NCBI GenBank assembly: GCA_004570425.1
Contig: SPQJ01000012.1
Location: 27,972 to 91,971 of the forward strand
DNA length: 64,000 nucleotides
From: Bacillus sp. AZ43
GTDB lineage: Bacteria; Actinomycetota; Actinomycetes; Mycobacteriales; Geodermatophilaceae
Direction of reading: 5' to 3'
The translations under genes were made by a program, and so were the position numbers. Positions within the stretch are counted from its first letter, which is position 1. Each line of letters begins with the position of its first letter. Below the pieces are notes generated by a model, which searched no databases, had not been told where the DNA came from, and was given only the letters and a program-made list of their open reading frames with translations. Below, piece by piece: positions 20,751-30,411 of the stretch.

Positions 20751-20776
20751 CCCGCGCCGAGCTTGCGAGGCGCGGG
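20751..20776 (-). terminator. Hairpin after glmS with GAGC-N2-GCGA loop
   Basis: CCCGCGCC (20751-20758) and GGCGCGGG (20769-20776) pair around the loop GAGCTTGCGA. It lies 15 bases after the glmS stop and before acpS. The loop resembles those of the hairpins at about 2718-2730, 2780-2791 and 63400-63410. Confidence 0.75.
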
Positions 20777-20791
20777 GAGGAGGGTGGTCCT

Positions 20792-22669
20792 CTATTCCAC
20801 GGTGACGGACTTCGCGAGGTTGCGGGGCTGGTCGACGTCGAAGCCGCGGGTGTCGGCGATCTCGCACGCGAGCACCTGCAGCGGCACCGTCGTCACGACC
20901 GGGGCGAGCAGGGTCGGCGTCCGGGGCACGCGGATCAGGTGGTCGGCGAACGGGACGACGTCGTCGTCGCCCTCCTCGGCGATCACGATGGTGCGCGCCC
21001 CGCGGGCCCGGACCTCCTGGATGTTGGAGACGACCTTGCCGTGCACCGACTCGCGGCTGCGGGGCGAGGGCACCACGACGACGACCGGCGTGCCCTGGTC
21101 GATCACCGCGATCGGGCCGTGCTTCAGCTCGCCGGCGGCGAAGCCCTCGGCGTGGATGTAGGCCAGCTCCTTGAGCTTCAGCGCGCCTTCGAGGGCTACC
21201 GGGTACCCCACGTGCCGGCCGAGGAAGAGGATCGTGTTCGCGTCGGCCAGCGACCGGCCCAGCGCGCGCACGTCCTCCATGTGCTCGAGCACGCGGGCCA
21301 CCTTCTCGGGCAGCGCGCGGAGGTCGTCGACGATCGCGGCGATCTCGTCCTCGTACTTGATGCCGCGGACCTGGGCGAGGAACAGTCCGACGAGGTAGCA
21401 GGCGACGATCTGGGCGAGGAACGCCTTGGTCGAGGCGACGGCGATCTCGGGCCCGGCGTGGGTGTAGAGCACCGCGTCGGACTCGCGCGGGATGGTCGAC
21501 CCGTTGGCGTTGCAGATGGCCAGCACGCGGGCCTTCTGCTCCTTGGCGTGGCGCAGGGCCATGAGGGTGTCCATCGTCTCGCCGGACTGGCTGATGACGA
21601 CGACCAGGGTCGAGCGGTCGAGCACCGGGTCGCGGTAGCGGAACTCGCTGGCCACCTCGACCTCGACCGGGATCCGCGTCCAGTGCTCGATGGCGTACTT
21701 GGCGATCAGGCCGGCGTGGAAGGAGGTGCCGCAGGAGACGACGAAGATCTTGTCGATGTCGCGCAGCTCCTGGTCGGAGAGGCGGACCTCGTCGAGCAGC
21801 AGCTCGCCGGTCTCCCCCAGGCGGCCGAGCAGGGTGTCGGCGACCGCCTGGGGCTGCTCGGCGATCTCCTTGAGCATGAACCAGTCGTAGCCGCCCTTCT
21901 CGGCGGCCGCGGCGTCCCAGTCGACGGTGTAGGCCGTGGGCTCGACCGGGGCGCCGAGGAAGTCGGTGACGGTCAGGCCGCGGGTCCGGTCGATCTCGAC
22001 GACCTGGTCCTGCCCGAGCTCGCGCGCCTCGCGGGTGTGCCCGATGAACGCGGCGACGTCCGACCCGAGGAAGTACTCGGCGGTCCCGTCCGCCGTCTCG
22101 CCGAGGCCCACCACGAGCGGGCTGCTGCGCCGCGCCGCGACCAGGGTGTCGGGCTCGGCCACGTGGGTGACGACCAGGGTGAACGCGCCCTCCAGACGCC
22201 GGACGACCGTGCGCATCGCCTCGGCCAGCCGGCCCGGGCCCTCCGGCGTGGCGGTGTAGGCGGCGGCCACCAGGTGGGCGACGACCTCGGTGTCGGTCTC
22301 GGAGGCGAACTCGATGCCCTCGTTCTCGAGCTGGCCGCGGAGGACGGCGAAGTTCTCGATGATCCCGTTGTGGATGACCGCGACCGACCCGTCGGCGGAC
22401 AGGTGCGGGTGGGCGTTGCGGTCGGTCGGGCCGCCGTGGGTCGCCCAGCGGGTGTGCCCGATGCCGACGGTCGCGGCGGGCAGCGGCTGCTCGGCGAGCA
22501 CCTTCTCCAGGTTGGCGAGCTTGCCCGCCTTCTTCGCCGAGGTCAGCTCACCGCCGGCGACCACCGCGATGCCCGCGGAGTCGTACCCGCGGTACTCCAG
22601 CCGGCGCAGGCCCTCGAGGACGACGTCCCGGGCGTCCTGCGGACCGACGTATCCCACAATTCCGCACAT
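20792..22669 (-). CDS. glmS: Glutamine-fructose-6-phosphate aminotransferase (isomerizing)
   Basis: A 625-residue enzyme making glucosamine-6-phosphate, the first step to UDP-GlcNAc. After removal of Met1, Cys2 of MCGIVGYVG is the glutaminase nucleophile. HTRWATHG and HNGIIEN follow in the class II amidotransferase domain (1-220 or so). Two SIS isomerase domains follow (SCGTSFHAG, SQSGETMDT; LFLGRHVGYPVALEGALKLKE), and the C-terminus ends LAKSVTVE, as in all GlmS. ATG 22669 is fixed by Cys2. A perfect 11-bp hairpin lies nine bases upstream of the start; a glmS ribozyme is not seen. Confidence 0.98.
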   Translation of the reverse strand: MCGIVGYVGPQDARDVVLEGLRRLEYRGYDSAGIAVVAGGELTSAKKAGKLANLEKVLAEQPLPAATVGIGHTRWATHGGPTDRNAHPHLSADGSVAVIHNGIIENFAVLRGQLENEGIEFASETDTEVVAHLVAAAYTATPEGPGRLAEAMRTVVRRLEGAFTLVVTHVAEPDTLVAARRSSPLVVGLGETADGTAEYFLGSDVAAFIGHTREARELGQDQVVEIDRTRGLTVTDFLGAPVEPTAYTVDWDAAAAEKGGYDWFMLKEIAEQPQAVADTLLGRLGETGELLLDEVRLSDQELRDIDKIFVVSCGTSFHAGLIAKYAIEHWTRIPVEVEVASEFRYRDPVLDRSTLVVVISQSGETMDTLMALRHAKEQKARVLAICNANGSTIPRESDAVLYTHAGPEIAVASTKAFLAQIVACYLVGLFLAQVRGIKYEDEIAAIVDDLRALPEKVARVLEHMEDVRALGRSLADANTILFLGRHVGYPVALEGALKLKELAYIHAEGFAAGELKHGPIAVIDQGTPVVVVVPSPRSRESVHGKVVSNIQEVRARGARTIVIAEEGDDDVVPFADHLIRVPRTPTLLAPVVTTVPLQVLACEIADTRGFDVDQPRNLAKSVTVE

Positions 22670-22677
22670 TTCACCGA

Positions 22678-22703
22678 GGGTACCGGCGTCGGCGCCGGTA
22701 CCC
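22678..22703 (-). promoter_or_regulatory. Hairpin directly upstream of glmS
   Basis: GGGTACCGGCG (22678-22688) and CGCCGGTACCC (22693-22703) pair perfectly around TCGG. The structure ends nine bases before the glmS ATG, close enough to affect ribosome access; only a weak GGTGA precedes the start. It may instead be the end of the glmM transcript. Confidence 0.55.
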
Positions 22704-22749
22704 CGCGAACCGAGGGGGAGCACCACCCCCCGGGGCGGGGCGGAGGGGG

Positions 22750-24093
22750 TCAGCCGACGGCGGCGACGACCTCGGCGAGGCGCGCGGCGACCGCGTCGGC
22801 CTGGTCCTGGCTGGGGGCCTCCACCATGACCCGGACCAGCTGCTCGGTGCCCGACGGGCGCAGCAGCACCCGTCCGGTCTCCCCGAGCTCCTCCTCCACG
22901 GCGTTGACCGCCTCGGCGACCGCGTCGCTCTCGGCGACCGCGAGCCGATCGGTGACCGGGACGTTGATCAGGGTCTGGGGCAGCCTCCGCACGACCGACG
23001 CCAGCTCGGCCAGGGAGGAGCCCGTGGCCCGCATCCGGGCGAGCAGCGCCAGCCCGGTCAGGACGCCGTCGCCGGTCGTGGCGTGGTCGAGGAACACCAG
23101 GTGGCCGCTCTGCTCGCCACCGAGGCTCAGCCCGTTCGCGCGGAGCGCCTCGAGCACGTAGCGGTCGCCGACCGCGGTGGTCCGCACGGCGATGCCGGCG
23201 TCGCGCATCGTGTGGTGGAAGCCGAGGTTGCTCATGACGGTGGCGACGACGGTGTCGTCCTTGAGCGCGCCGCGCTCGTGCAGGGCGATCGCGCAGATCG
23301 CGAGGATCGCGTCGCCGTCGACGACGTCGCCCGCGGCGGTGACGGCCAGGCACCGGTCCGCGTCGCCGTCGTGGGCGATGCCGAGGTCGGCGCCCTGCTC
23401 GCGGACGGCCTCCACCAGCGGGCCCAGGTGGGTGGAGCCGACGCCGTCGTTGATGTTCCAGCCGTCGGGCTCGCAGCCGATGGCGTGCACCGTGGCGCCG
23501 GCCCGGCGGTAGACGTCGGGGGCGGTCACCGCCGCGGCGCCGTGGGCGGCGTCGACGACCACCCGGAGGCCGTCGAGGGGCTGCTCGACGGTCGACAGGA
23601 GGTGCTGCGCGTAGCGCTCGGCGGCGTCGGGCAGCGGCCGCACGCGACCGATGCCGGCGCCGGTCGGCCGGTGCGCGTCGGGGACGCCGGAGAGCACGGT
23701 CTGCTCGATCGCGGCCTCCAGGGCGTCGGGCAGCTTGTGCCCGCCGCGGCTGAACAGCTTGATGCCGTTGTCGGGCATCGGGTTGTGGCTGGCCGAGATC
23801 ATGACGCCGAGGTCGGCGCCGGTCTCGGCGGTGAGGTGGGCGAGCGCGGGGGTGGGCACCACGCCGGCCAGGAGCACCTCGGCGCCGGCACTGGTCAGGC
23901 CGGCGACGACCGCGGCCTCCAGCATCTCCCCGCTCGCGCGGGGGTCACGCCCGACGACCGCGACGGGACGCGAGGTCCCGTCGCGGTCGGCGAGCACTCC
24001 GGCGGCAGCACGTGCCACCGAGAGGGACAGCTCCGGCGTGAGGTCGGCGTTGGCCAGACCCCGGACGCCGTCGGTCCCGAAGAGGCGACCCAA
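22750..24093 (-). CDS. glmM: Phosphoglucosamine mutase
   Basis: A 447-residue enzyme converting glucosamine-6-phosphate to glucosamine-1-phosphate for peptidoglycan. The phosphoserine loop is [13 protein letters not shown] with Ser102. The Mg loop is HDGDADRC, the sugar loop is GGEQSGH, and the phosphate-binding loop is [11 protein letters not shown]. The start is TTG 24093, giving the canonical [12 protein letters not shown], 11 bases after the rpsI stop and without a clear ribosome site. It is followed by glmS 80 bp on, so the two consecutive enzymes of the pathway are made from the rplM-rpsI transcript, an arrangement known in other actinobacteria. Confidence 0.98.
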   Translation of the reverse strand: MGRLFGTDGVRGLANADLTPELSLSVARAAAGVLADRDGTSRPVAVVGRDPRASGEMLEAAVVAGLTSAGAEVLLAGVVPTPALAHLTAETGADLGVMISASHNPMPDNGIKLFSRGGHKLPDALEAAIEQTVLSGVPDAHRPTGAGIGRVRPLPDAAERYAQHLLSTVEQPLDGLRVVVDAAHGAAAVTAPDVYRRAGATVHAIGCEPDGWNINDGVGSTHLGPLVEAVREQGADLGIAHDGDADRCLAVTAAGDVVDGDAILAICAIALHERGALKDDTVVATVMSNLGFHHTMRDAGIAVRTTAVGDRYVLEALRANGLSLGGEQSGHLVFLDHATTGDGVLTGLALLARMRATGSSLAELASVVRRLPQTLINVPVTDRLAVAESDAVAEAVNAVEEELGETGRVLLRPSGTEQLVRVMVEAPSQDQADAVAARLAEVVAAVG

Positions 24094-24104
24094 GGTCGTG
24101 CGGG

Positions 24105-24524
24105 TCAGCGCTTGGAGTACTGAGGCGCCTTGCGCGCCTTCTTCAAGCCGTACTTCTTGCGCTCGGTCACGCGGGCGTCACGGGTGAGGAAGCCGGCCTT
24201 CTTGAGGGCCGGACGGTCCTCGGCCTCGACCTCGATGAGGGCGCGCGCGATGGCCAGGCGCAGCGCGCCGGCCTGACCGGTGACGCCGCCACCCTTGAGG
24301 ATGCCGACGACGTCGTACTGCTCGGCCTTCTCGAGGATCACGAACGGCTCACGGATGAGCTGCTGGTGCACCTTGTTCGGGAAGTACTCCTCGAGGGTGC
24401 GGCCGTTGAGCCGGAACTGGCCGGTGCCGGGGAGGAGCCGCACGCGGACGACGGCCTCCTTGCGGCGACCGACGGTCTGGATCGGACGCCCGTCGGCGTC
24501 GGTGAGGGTCGCGGCGCTGGTCAC
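24105..24524 (-). CDS. rpsI: 30S ribosomal protein S9 (uS9)
   Basis: A 139-residue protein of the 30S head whose C-terminal tail reaches the P-site tRNA. The body starts [16 protein letters not shown] and ends [12 protein letters not shown], the invariant KR tail. A short N-terminal extension of about 15 residues ([14 protein letters not shown]) is typical of actinobacteria. The GTG start overlaps the rplM stop by four bases (GTGA), as in the standard rplM-rpsI pair. Confidence 0.98.
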   Translation of the reverse strand: MTSAATLTDADGRPIQTVGRRKEAVVRVRLLPGTGQFRLNGRTLEEYFPNKVHQQLIREPFVILEKAEQYDVVGILKGGGVTGQAGALRLAIARALIEVEAEDRPALKKAGFLTRDARVTERKKYGLKKARKAPQYSKR

Positions 24525-24964
24525 TGGGCCACCTGCTTGATCTCGAAGGGCTGGGGCTGCTGCGCAGCGTGGGGGTGCTCGGGGCCGGCGTACACCTTGA
24601 GCTTCGACAGCATCTGACGGCCGAGGCTGTTGTGCGGCAGCATGCCCTTGATCGCGCGCTCGATGACGCGGTCGGGGTGGGTGCGCAGCTGGTCGCCCAC
24701 GTTGATGGTCTTGAGACCACCGGGGTGACCGGAGTGCCGGTAGGCGCGCTTGTCGTCCCGCTTCGACCCGGTGAGGGCCACCTTGCCGGCGTTGACGATG
24801 ACGACGAAGTCGCCGACGTCCACGTGCGGGGCGTACTGGGGCTTGTGCTTGCCGCGCAGGAGCTGCGCGGTCTGGCTGGCGAGTCGACCGAGCACCACGT
24901 CGGTGGCGTCGATGACGTGCCAGGCCCGGGTGATGTCTCCGGGCTTGGGTGAGTACGTGCGCAC
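24521..24964 (-). CDS. rplM: 50S ribosomal protein L13 (uL13)
   Basis: A 147-residue early-assembly protein of the large subunit. It reads [20 protein letters not shown] at the start and has the [19 protein letters not shown] and [19 protein letters not shown] signatures. I chose GTG 24964, since the frame upstream (to 25066) is not conserved. It heads a run rplM-rpsI-glmM-glmS; its promoter should be in the 150-bp spacer after the carbonic anhydrase gene, where I see no clear boxes. Confidence 0.97.
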   Translation of the reverse strand: MRTYSPKPGDITRAWHVIDATDVVLGRLASQTAQLLRGKHKPQYAPHVDVGDFVVIVNAGKVALTGSKRDDKRAYRHSGHPGGLKTINVGDQLRTHPDRVIERAIKGMLPHNSLGRQMLSKLKVYAGPEHPHAAQQPQPFEIKQVAQ

Positions 24965-25114
24965 GGCGCTCGTGTCCTCCGTCGTCGTCGGGAAGGCTGG
25001 TGGGATCGCCTCACCGAGCACGGGAGACGTTGCTGCACGCGCGGCACCAGCCGGCACACGCGCCAACCGAGAACAGTACCAGCCGACGGCCGGCCCCGGG
25101 ACGGCGCCCGGGGG

Positions 25115-25600
25115 TCAGACGACCTCGCGGATCCGGCCGGTGTCGACGTCGTAGACGGTGCCCCGCACCTCGCGGGAGAGCAGGTAGGGGCTCTCCTTGA
25201 TCAGCCGGATCGACTCGCGGACGTCGTCGTCGACGTCGGTGAACGCCCGGGCCGCCCACGGCGGGCGCCGCCCGGTCGCCTGCTCGACCACGTCGGCGAA
25301 GGACACGTCGTCGGTCGACTGCAACCCGCACTGGGTGTGGTGGACCAGGACGATCTCGCGGGTGCCCAGCAGGTGCTGGGAGATGGTCAGCGAGCGGATG
25401 ACGTCCTCGGTGATGACGCCGCCGGCGTTGCGGATGACGTGCGCGTCGCCGACGTCGAGGCCCAGCACGCCGAACAGCGGGATGCGGGAGTCCATGCAGG
25501 CCACGACGGCGACCTTGCGTGCGGGAGCCACCGGCTTGCTGCCGGGGAACCGCTGCGCCCAGTCCTCGTTCGCCTCGAGCATCCGGTCGATCTCTGCCAC
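25115..25600 (-). CDS. Beta-carbonic anhydrase
   Basis: A 161-residue enzyme interconverting CO2 and bicarbonate. Zinc ligands and the Asp-Arg dyad are visible: Cys35, Asp37 and Arg39 in ACMDSR, and His88 and Cys91 in HHTQC. This is the short beta class found in many actinobacteria (Rv1284-like). I chose GTG 25600, with GGAGG six bases upstream; GTG 25606 lies directly on the ribosome site. It is transcribed toward rplM and divergent from moeA. Supply of bicarbonate for carboxylases is the likely role. Confidence 0.93.
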   Translation of the reverse strand: MAEIDRMLEANEDWAQRFPGSKPVAPARKVAVVACMDSRIPLFGVLGLDVGDAHVIRNAGGVITEDVIRSLTISQHLLGTREIVLVHHTQCGLQSTDDVSFADVVEQATGRRPPWAARAFTDVDDDVRESIRLIKESPYLLSREVRGTVYDVDTGRIREVV

Positions 25601-25684
25601 GTGCACCCTCCATCCAGGCTCGGTCGCACGGACCCTAACCGGAGCACCCGGCGGGCCGCCGCGCCGATCGGCCAGGATGGGCGG

Positions 25685-26874
25685 GTGCGCACCGTCGAGG
25701 AACACCGGGCCGTCGTCGCCGCGCTGCTGCCGACCCTCCCCGAGGAGGAGGTGCCGCTGGCCGCGGCGCACGGCCGCGTCCTGGCCCGCGACGTGGCCGC
25801 CGCGGTGGCGCTGCCCGGCTTCGACAACTCCGCGATGGACGGCTACGCCGCCCGCTGGGCGGAGGTGTCGCGGCCCCCGGTGAGGCTGCCGGTCGCCGAG
25901 GACATCCCCGCCGGGCGCACCGACGTCGTCCCCCTGGCGCCGGGCACCGTGCACCGGATCATGACCGGCGCGCCGCTGCCGGCCGGCGCCGACGTCGTCG
26001 TCCCGGTGGAGCTCACCGACGGCGGGACCGACGTCGTGGAGATCCGGGACTCCCCCGCGGCCGGCACCCACCTGCGCGCCGCCGGCGAGGACATCGCCGC
26101 GGGCGCCGTCGCCCTGCGGGCGGGCAGCCCGCTCGGGGCCGCCCAGCTCGGCCTGGCGGCCGCGGTCGGCGTCACCACGCTCCCGGTCCGCCGGAAGCCG
26201 CGCGTGCTGGTGCTCTCCACCGGCAGCGAGCTGGTCGCCCCGGGGCAGCCGCTGCTCCCCGGCCAGATCTACGAGTCGAACTCCGCGCTGCTCGTCGCCG
26301 CGGTCGAGGACGCCGGCGGGGAGGCGCGCCGGCTGCACTTCGTGCCCGACGACGTCGACCAGTTCCTCGCCACCGTGCGCGCCGAACTGGCCACCGCGGA
26401 CCTGCTGATCACCAGCGGCGGGGTCAGCGCCGGGGCGTACGAGGTGGTCAAGGACGCGTTCCGGACGCTGGGCACGGTGGAGTTCGTGAAGGTGTCGATG
26501 CAGCCGGGTGGGCCGCAGGGGGCGGGCACCGTCGACGGCGTCCCGGTGGTCACCCTGCCGGGCAACCCGGTCAGCGCGTTCGTCTCCTTCGAGGTGTTCG
26601 TGCGCCCCGCACTGCGGCGCGCGCTCGGCCACGAGAATCCCGACCGGCTGCACGTGCCGGCCCGGCTGACCGGTCCGCTGCGCTCGCCGGCGGGGAAGCG
26701 CCAGTTCCTCCGGGGGCGCTACGACGGCGGGCAGGTGTCCCAGGTGGGTGGGCCCGGCTCGCACCTGGTCGCGCACCTCGCCCGCGCCAACTGCCTGGTG
26801 GTCGTCCCCGAGGACGTCACCGAACTGCCCGCCGGCGCCGAGGTCGACGTCGTGCTGATCGAAGGAGCCCTCCA

Positions 26875-26878
<4 letters not shown>
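25685..26878 (+). CDS. moeA: Molybdopterin molybdenumtransferase MoeA
   Basis: A 397-residue enzyme inserting molybdate into adenylylated molybdopterin. Signature segments: LPGFDNSAMDGYA (about 40-52), RIMTGAPLPAGADVVVPVE, the MoeA core LVLSTGSELVAPGQ ... IYESNS, TSGGVSAGAYE, and VTLPGNPVSAFVSFE. Domain IV closes the protein. I chose GTG 25685, preceded at six bases by CAGGAT, which fits a leaderless start. It opens a coupled moeA-moaC-mogA-VOC run, each gene overlapping the next by four bases. Confidence 0.96.
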
Positions 26879-27344
<466 letters not shown>

Positions 27345-27348
<4 letters not shown>

Positions 27349-27842
27349 CCGCCCAGCTGCCGCCCGACGCCCGCGCGATGGTGCTCACCGCCTCCAACCG
27401 CGCCTACGCCGGCGTCTACGAGGACCGCGGCGGCAAGGCGCTCGCCGACGGTCTCACCGCGCTCGGGTTCGACGTGGAGGGGCCGCACGTGCGCCCGGAC
27501 GACGCGACCGAGCTGGAGAACGTGCTGCGCAACGCGGTCGATGCCGAGTTCGACGTCGTCCTCACCACCGGTGGCACGGGGCTCTCCCCCACCGACGTCA
27601 CGCCCGAGGCGACCCGCGCGGTCCTCGAGCGGGAGGCGCCCGGGATCGCCGAGGCGGTCCGCCGCTACGGGGCAGAGAACGGGGTGCCGACGGCGGTCCT
27701 CTCCCGCGGTCTGGCCGGCACCGCCGGACGCACGCTGATCGTCAACCTGCCCGGCTCGACCGGCGGGGTGAAGGACGCCCTCGCGGTCCTCGGCCCGCTG
27801 CTGCCGCACGTCGTCACCCAACTGCGCGGAGGTGACCATTGA
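27345..27842 (+). CDS. mogA: Molybdopterin adenylyltransferase (MogA/MoaB family)
   Basis: A 165-residue protein that adenylylates molybdopterin before MoeA inserts molybdenum. The key loop is VLTTGGTGLSPTDVTPEATR, followed by a PGIAEAVRRYG helix and INLPGSTGGVK-like end (IVNLPGSTGGVKDAL). It starts at GTG 27345 in a four-base overlap with moaC. MogA and MoaB are hard to separate by sequence; position beside moaC and moeA supports the adenylyltransferase role. Confidence 0.92.
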
Positions 27843-28198
27843 TCGGCCGGCTCGAGAAGACGGTGCTCGACTGCCCCGACCCACGGGCCCTGGCGGGCTT
27901 CTACGCCGAGGTCCTCGGCATGCGGGTGAACGAGGACACCGACGGCGCGTGGGTGGTCATCGGGCGCGAGCCCGGCATGCGGGAGCTCGCGTTCCAGCGC
28001 GACCCGGACTACGTGCCGCCGACGTGGCCCGACCCCGCGCGGCCGCAGCACGAGCACCTCGACATCCGGGTGGACGACGTCGACGTGGCCCAGGAGGCCG
28101 TGCTCCGCCTGGGTGCCCGCCTGCTGCAGGGCGAGCAGGGCACCGGCTTCCGGGTGTTCGCCGACCCGGCCGGACACCCGTTCTGCCTCGTGTACTGA
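27839..28198 (+). CDS. VOC family (glyoxalase-like) protein
   Basis: A 119-residue single vicinal-oxygen-chelate domain with two beta-alpha-beta-beta-beta modules. Phrases such as DCPDPRALAGFYAEVLGM, HEHLDIRVDDVDVA and FADPAGHPFCLVY are standard. Metal ligands are not complete in any obvious way, so enzyme versus binding function is open. It starts at TTG 27839, overlapping the mogA stop as TTGA, so it is coupled to the molybdenum cofactor genes though no link in function is known. Its stop lies two bases from the convergent fdhD stop. Confidence 0.85.
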   Translation: MIGRLEKTVLDCPDPRALAGFYAEVLGMRVNEDTDGAWVVIGREPGMRELAFQRDPDYVPPTWPDPARPQHEHLDIRVDDVDVAQEAVLRLGARLLQGEQGTGFRVFADPAGHPFCLVY

Positions 28199-28200
28199 GG

Positions 28201-29031
28201 TCAGTCCGGGAGGACGATCCGCTCCTGGTGGGTGTAGACGTTGCAGCCGTCGCCACGCAGGAAACCCACCAGCGTGATGCCCACCTCGCGCGCCAGCTCC
28301 ACGGCCAGCGACGACGGCGCCGACACCGCGGCGAGCACCGGGATGCCGGCCATGGCCGCCTTCTGGGTCAGCTCGAAGCTCGCCCGCCCGCTCACCATCA
28401 GCACGTGCCCGGACAGCGGCAGCGCGCCCTCCCGCACGGCGTCCCCGACGACCTTGTCGACGGCGTTGTGCCGGCCGACGTCCTCCCGCAGGGCGCGCAG
28501 CTCGCCGTCGGTGGTGAACAGGCCCGCCGCGTGCAGGCCGCCGGTCTTCTCGAACACCTGCTGCTCGGCGCGCAGCCGGTCGGGCAGGGCCAGCAGCACC
28601 TCGAGCGGGACCCGGACGGGATCGGCGGCGACGTCGAACGACGTCTTGGTCCGGATCGCGTCGATGCTCGCCTTGCCGCAGACCCCGCACGAGCTCGACG
28701 TGTAGAAGTTCCGCTCCAGGCCGGTGTCGGGGATCGGCACACCCGGGGCGAGGTCGACGTCCACCACGTTGTAGGTGTTGCGGCCGTCGGCGTCCACGGA
28801 GTCGCAGTAGCGCAGGCCGGCGACGTCGTCGTGACCGCCGATCACGCCCTCGGTGGCGAGGAAGCCGTGCACGAGGTCGAAGTCGTCACCGGGCGTGCGC
28901 ATGGTGACCGCGAGCGCCGTCCCGCCGAGCCGGATCTCCAGCGGCTCCTCGGCGGCCACCGTGTCCGGGCGGGTGCTGTGCTGCGGCCCGCGGATGCGCA
29001 GTACCGGCGTCCGGCTGGTCACTCGTCCCAC
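28201..29031 (-). CDS. fdhD: Formate dehydrogenase accessory sulfurtransferase FdhD
   Basis: About 276 residues. FdhD passes sulfur to the molybdenum cofactor of formate dehydrogenases. The sulfur-carrying pair lies in SSSCGVCGKASID. Other hallmarks are MRTPGDDFDLVHGFLATEG, GGLHAAGLF, REDVGRHNAVDKV and the C-terminal GFLRGDGCNVYTH. The start is uncertain: GTG 29031 (VGRVTSRTP) or GTG 29022, neither with a good ribosome site. The gene points against its neighbours but belongs with them by function (moeA, moaC, mogA, mobA). No formate dehydrogenase is in this window. Confidence 0.94.
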   Translation of the reverse strand: MGRVTSRTPVLRIRGPQHSTRPDTVAAEEPLEIRLGGTALAVTMRTPGDDFDLVHGFLATEGVIGGHDDVAGLRYCDSVDADGRNTYNVVDVDLAPGVPIPDTGLERNFYTSSSCGVCGKASIDAIRTKTSFDVAADPVRVPLEVLLALPDRLRAEQQVFEKTGGLHAAGLFTTDGELRALREDVGRHNAVDKVVGDAVREGALPLSGHVLMVSGRASFELTQKAAMAGIPVLAAVSAPSSLAVELAREVGITLVGFLRGDGCNVYTHQERIVLPD

Positions 29032-29071
29032 GGGGAGGACGGTACCCACGTCGCGCCCGTACGGTGACGGC

Positions 29072-29722
29072 GTGGACCCCCTGCCCCCGTACACCGCGGT
29101 GGTCCTCGCGGGGGGCCGGGCGGCGCGGCTCGGTGGGCGGGCCAAGCCCCAGCTGCTCGTCGGCGGGCGCCCCATCCTCGCCTCCGTCCTGGACGCCGTG
29201 GCCGACGCCGAGCGGCGGGTCGTCGTCGGGCCCCCGCAGCCGGTCCCGGACGACGTCCTGCTGGTCCGGGAGCAGCCGCCCGGCGGTGGCCCGGTGTCCG
29301 CGATCCGCGCGGGCCTGGACGCGGTGGGGACCGAGGTCGTCGTCGTCCTCGCCGGGGACCTGCCGTTCGCCGGCCCGGCGGTGGTGCGCGGGCTGCTGGA
29401 ACGGCTCACCGGTGACGGCGTCATGGCCGTCGACGACGCCGGGCGCGACCAGTACCTGCTCGGTGCCTGGCGGACGGCGGCGCTGCGGGCGGCCGTGACG
29501 GCGGCCCGCGGGCCGGCCCCGCTGCGGCGGGTGCTCGCCCCGCTGGACGCCCGGCGGTGGCACCCGGAGGTGCGGCCGGGCGAGGCCCCACCGTGGCTGG
29601 ACTGCGACACCCCCGCCGACCTCGCCCGGGCGCGCGCCATCGCCGACGGCCACCTGGACCCGCCCCGTCCCCCGCGGCCGTCGCTCGTCCCGCGCTTCCA
29701 GGAGCCCCACGACCCGCGATGA
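29072..29722 (+). CDS. mobA: Molybdenum cofactor guanylyltransferase (MobA-like)
   Basis: A 216-residue nucleotidyltransferase that attaches GMP to molybdenum cofactor for the bis-MGD enzymes. The N-terminal loop VVLAGGRAARLGGRAKPQLL contains the conserved Lys; LAGDLPF carries the metal Asp, and LDCDTPADLARAR ends the fold. The MobA/MocA family also includes cytidylyltransferases, so the base is inferred from the presence of fdhD. GTG 29072 is preceded by TACGGT at six bases, a leaderless pattern. A proline-rich tail follows. Confidence 0.85.
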   Translation: MDPLPPYTAVVLAGGRAARLGGRAKPQLLVGGRPILASVLDAVADAERRVVVGPPQPVPDDVLLVREQPPGGGPVSAIRAGLDAVGTEVVVVLAGDLPFAGPAVVRGLLERLTGDGVMAVDDAGRDQYLLGAWRTAALRAAVTAARGPAPLRRVLAPLDARRWHPEVRPGEAPPWLDCDTPADLARARAIADGHLDPPRPPRPSLVPRFQEPHDPR

Positions 29723-29761
29723 GCGGTTAGCGTCGGCCACCCCGTGGGAGGTGAGGACCCG

Positions 29762-30352
29762 ATGCGTGCCCGCCGAGCCGCCGTCCTGGCGTCGACAGTC
29801 CTGCTGCTGGCCGCCTGCACCCAGCAGGTGAGCGGCGTGGCGAGCCCCGACCCGGCCGCGGCACCGCCCCCCAGCAGCCCCGCCGCGCCGCCCCCGCCGA
29901 CCGAGGAGCCTCCTGGCGGGACGTCGGGCGGCGAGGGCACCGAGGACAAGGCGGGGCCGGCGCAGCCCGGGTCGTCCGGGGACAGCGGGTCGATGCGCGT
30001 GACCGGCATCCGGTACACCAGCGACGACTCCGTCACCCGCCTCGTGGTCACCCTCAGCGGGGACGGCGTGCCGGAGTGGAGCGTCGGCTACTCCGAGGCC
30101 ACCGGTCCCGACGGCAGCCCCGTCGACATCGCCGGTGACGCGTTCCTCCGCGTCCGGGTGCGCACCGGCGGCGGGGACGGCGGCCAGTCCCGCTCCCGGT
30201 TCGCGATCTCGCCGGGCCCGGTCGCCGAGGCGCTGACCACCGGCGCGGCCGACGGGTACGAGGAGCTGCTCATCGGGGTGCGCGGCGGCGAGGTGCCCTT
30301 CGCCGCGTTCGCCGAGACCGACCCCGGGCAGATCGTCGTCGAGGTGGGCTGA
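29762..30352 (+). CDS. Lipoprotein with AMIN-like C-terminal domain
   Basis: A 196-residue secreted lipoprotein. The signal peptide MRARRAAVLASTVLLLAAC ends in a lipobox. A Pro/Gly/Glu-rich linker (about 25-80) leads to a beta-rich domain (VTGIRYTSDDSVTRLVVTLSG ... FLRVRVRTG ... GQIVVEVG). This layout resembles the AMIN-like domain of actinobacterial lipoproteins, thought to bind cell-wall polymers. ATG 29762 has GGAGGTGAGG upstream. The function is unknown; position downstream of mobA is probably incidental. Confidence 0.8.
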   Translation: MRARRAAVLASTVLLLAACTQQVSGVASPDPAAAPPPSSPAAPPPPTEEPPGGTSGGEGTEDKAGPAQPGSSGDSGSMRVTGIRYTSDDSVTRLVVTLSGDGVPEWSVGYSEATGPDGSPVDIAGDAFLRVRVRTGGGDGGQSRSRFAISPGPVAEALTTGAADGYEELLIGVRGGEVPFAAFAETDPGQIVVEVG

Positions 30353-30411
30353 GGGGCGCCCTCGGGCTGCCCCTGGTGTGCGGCGGCCGCCGGCGCGGGT
30401 AGGGCGCTCGC

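Noticed and set aside
22670..22749. A glmS ribozyme or riboswitch upstream of glmS
   Set aside because: The spacer is only 80 bp and has one simple hairpin; the ribozyme core is longer and is not seen.
24965..25114. A structured L13 leader upstream of rplM
   Set aside because: The 150-bp spacer shows no convincing stem or conserved motif by eye.
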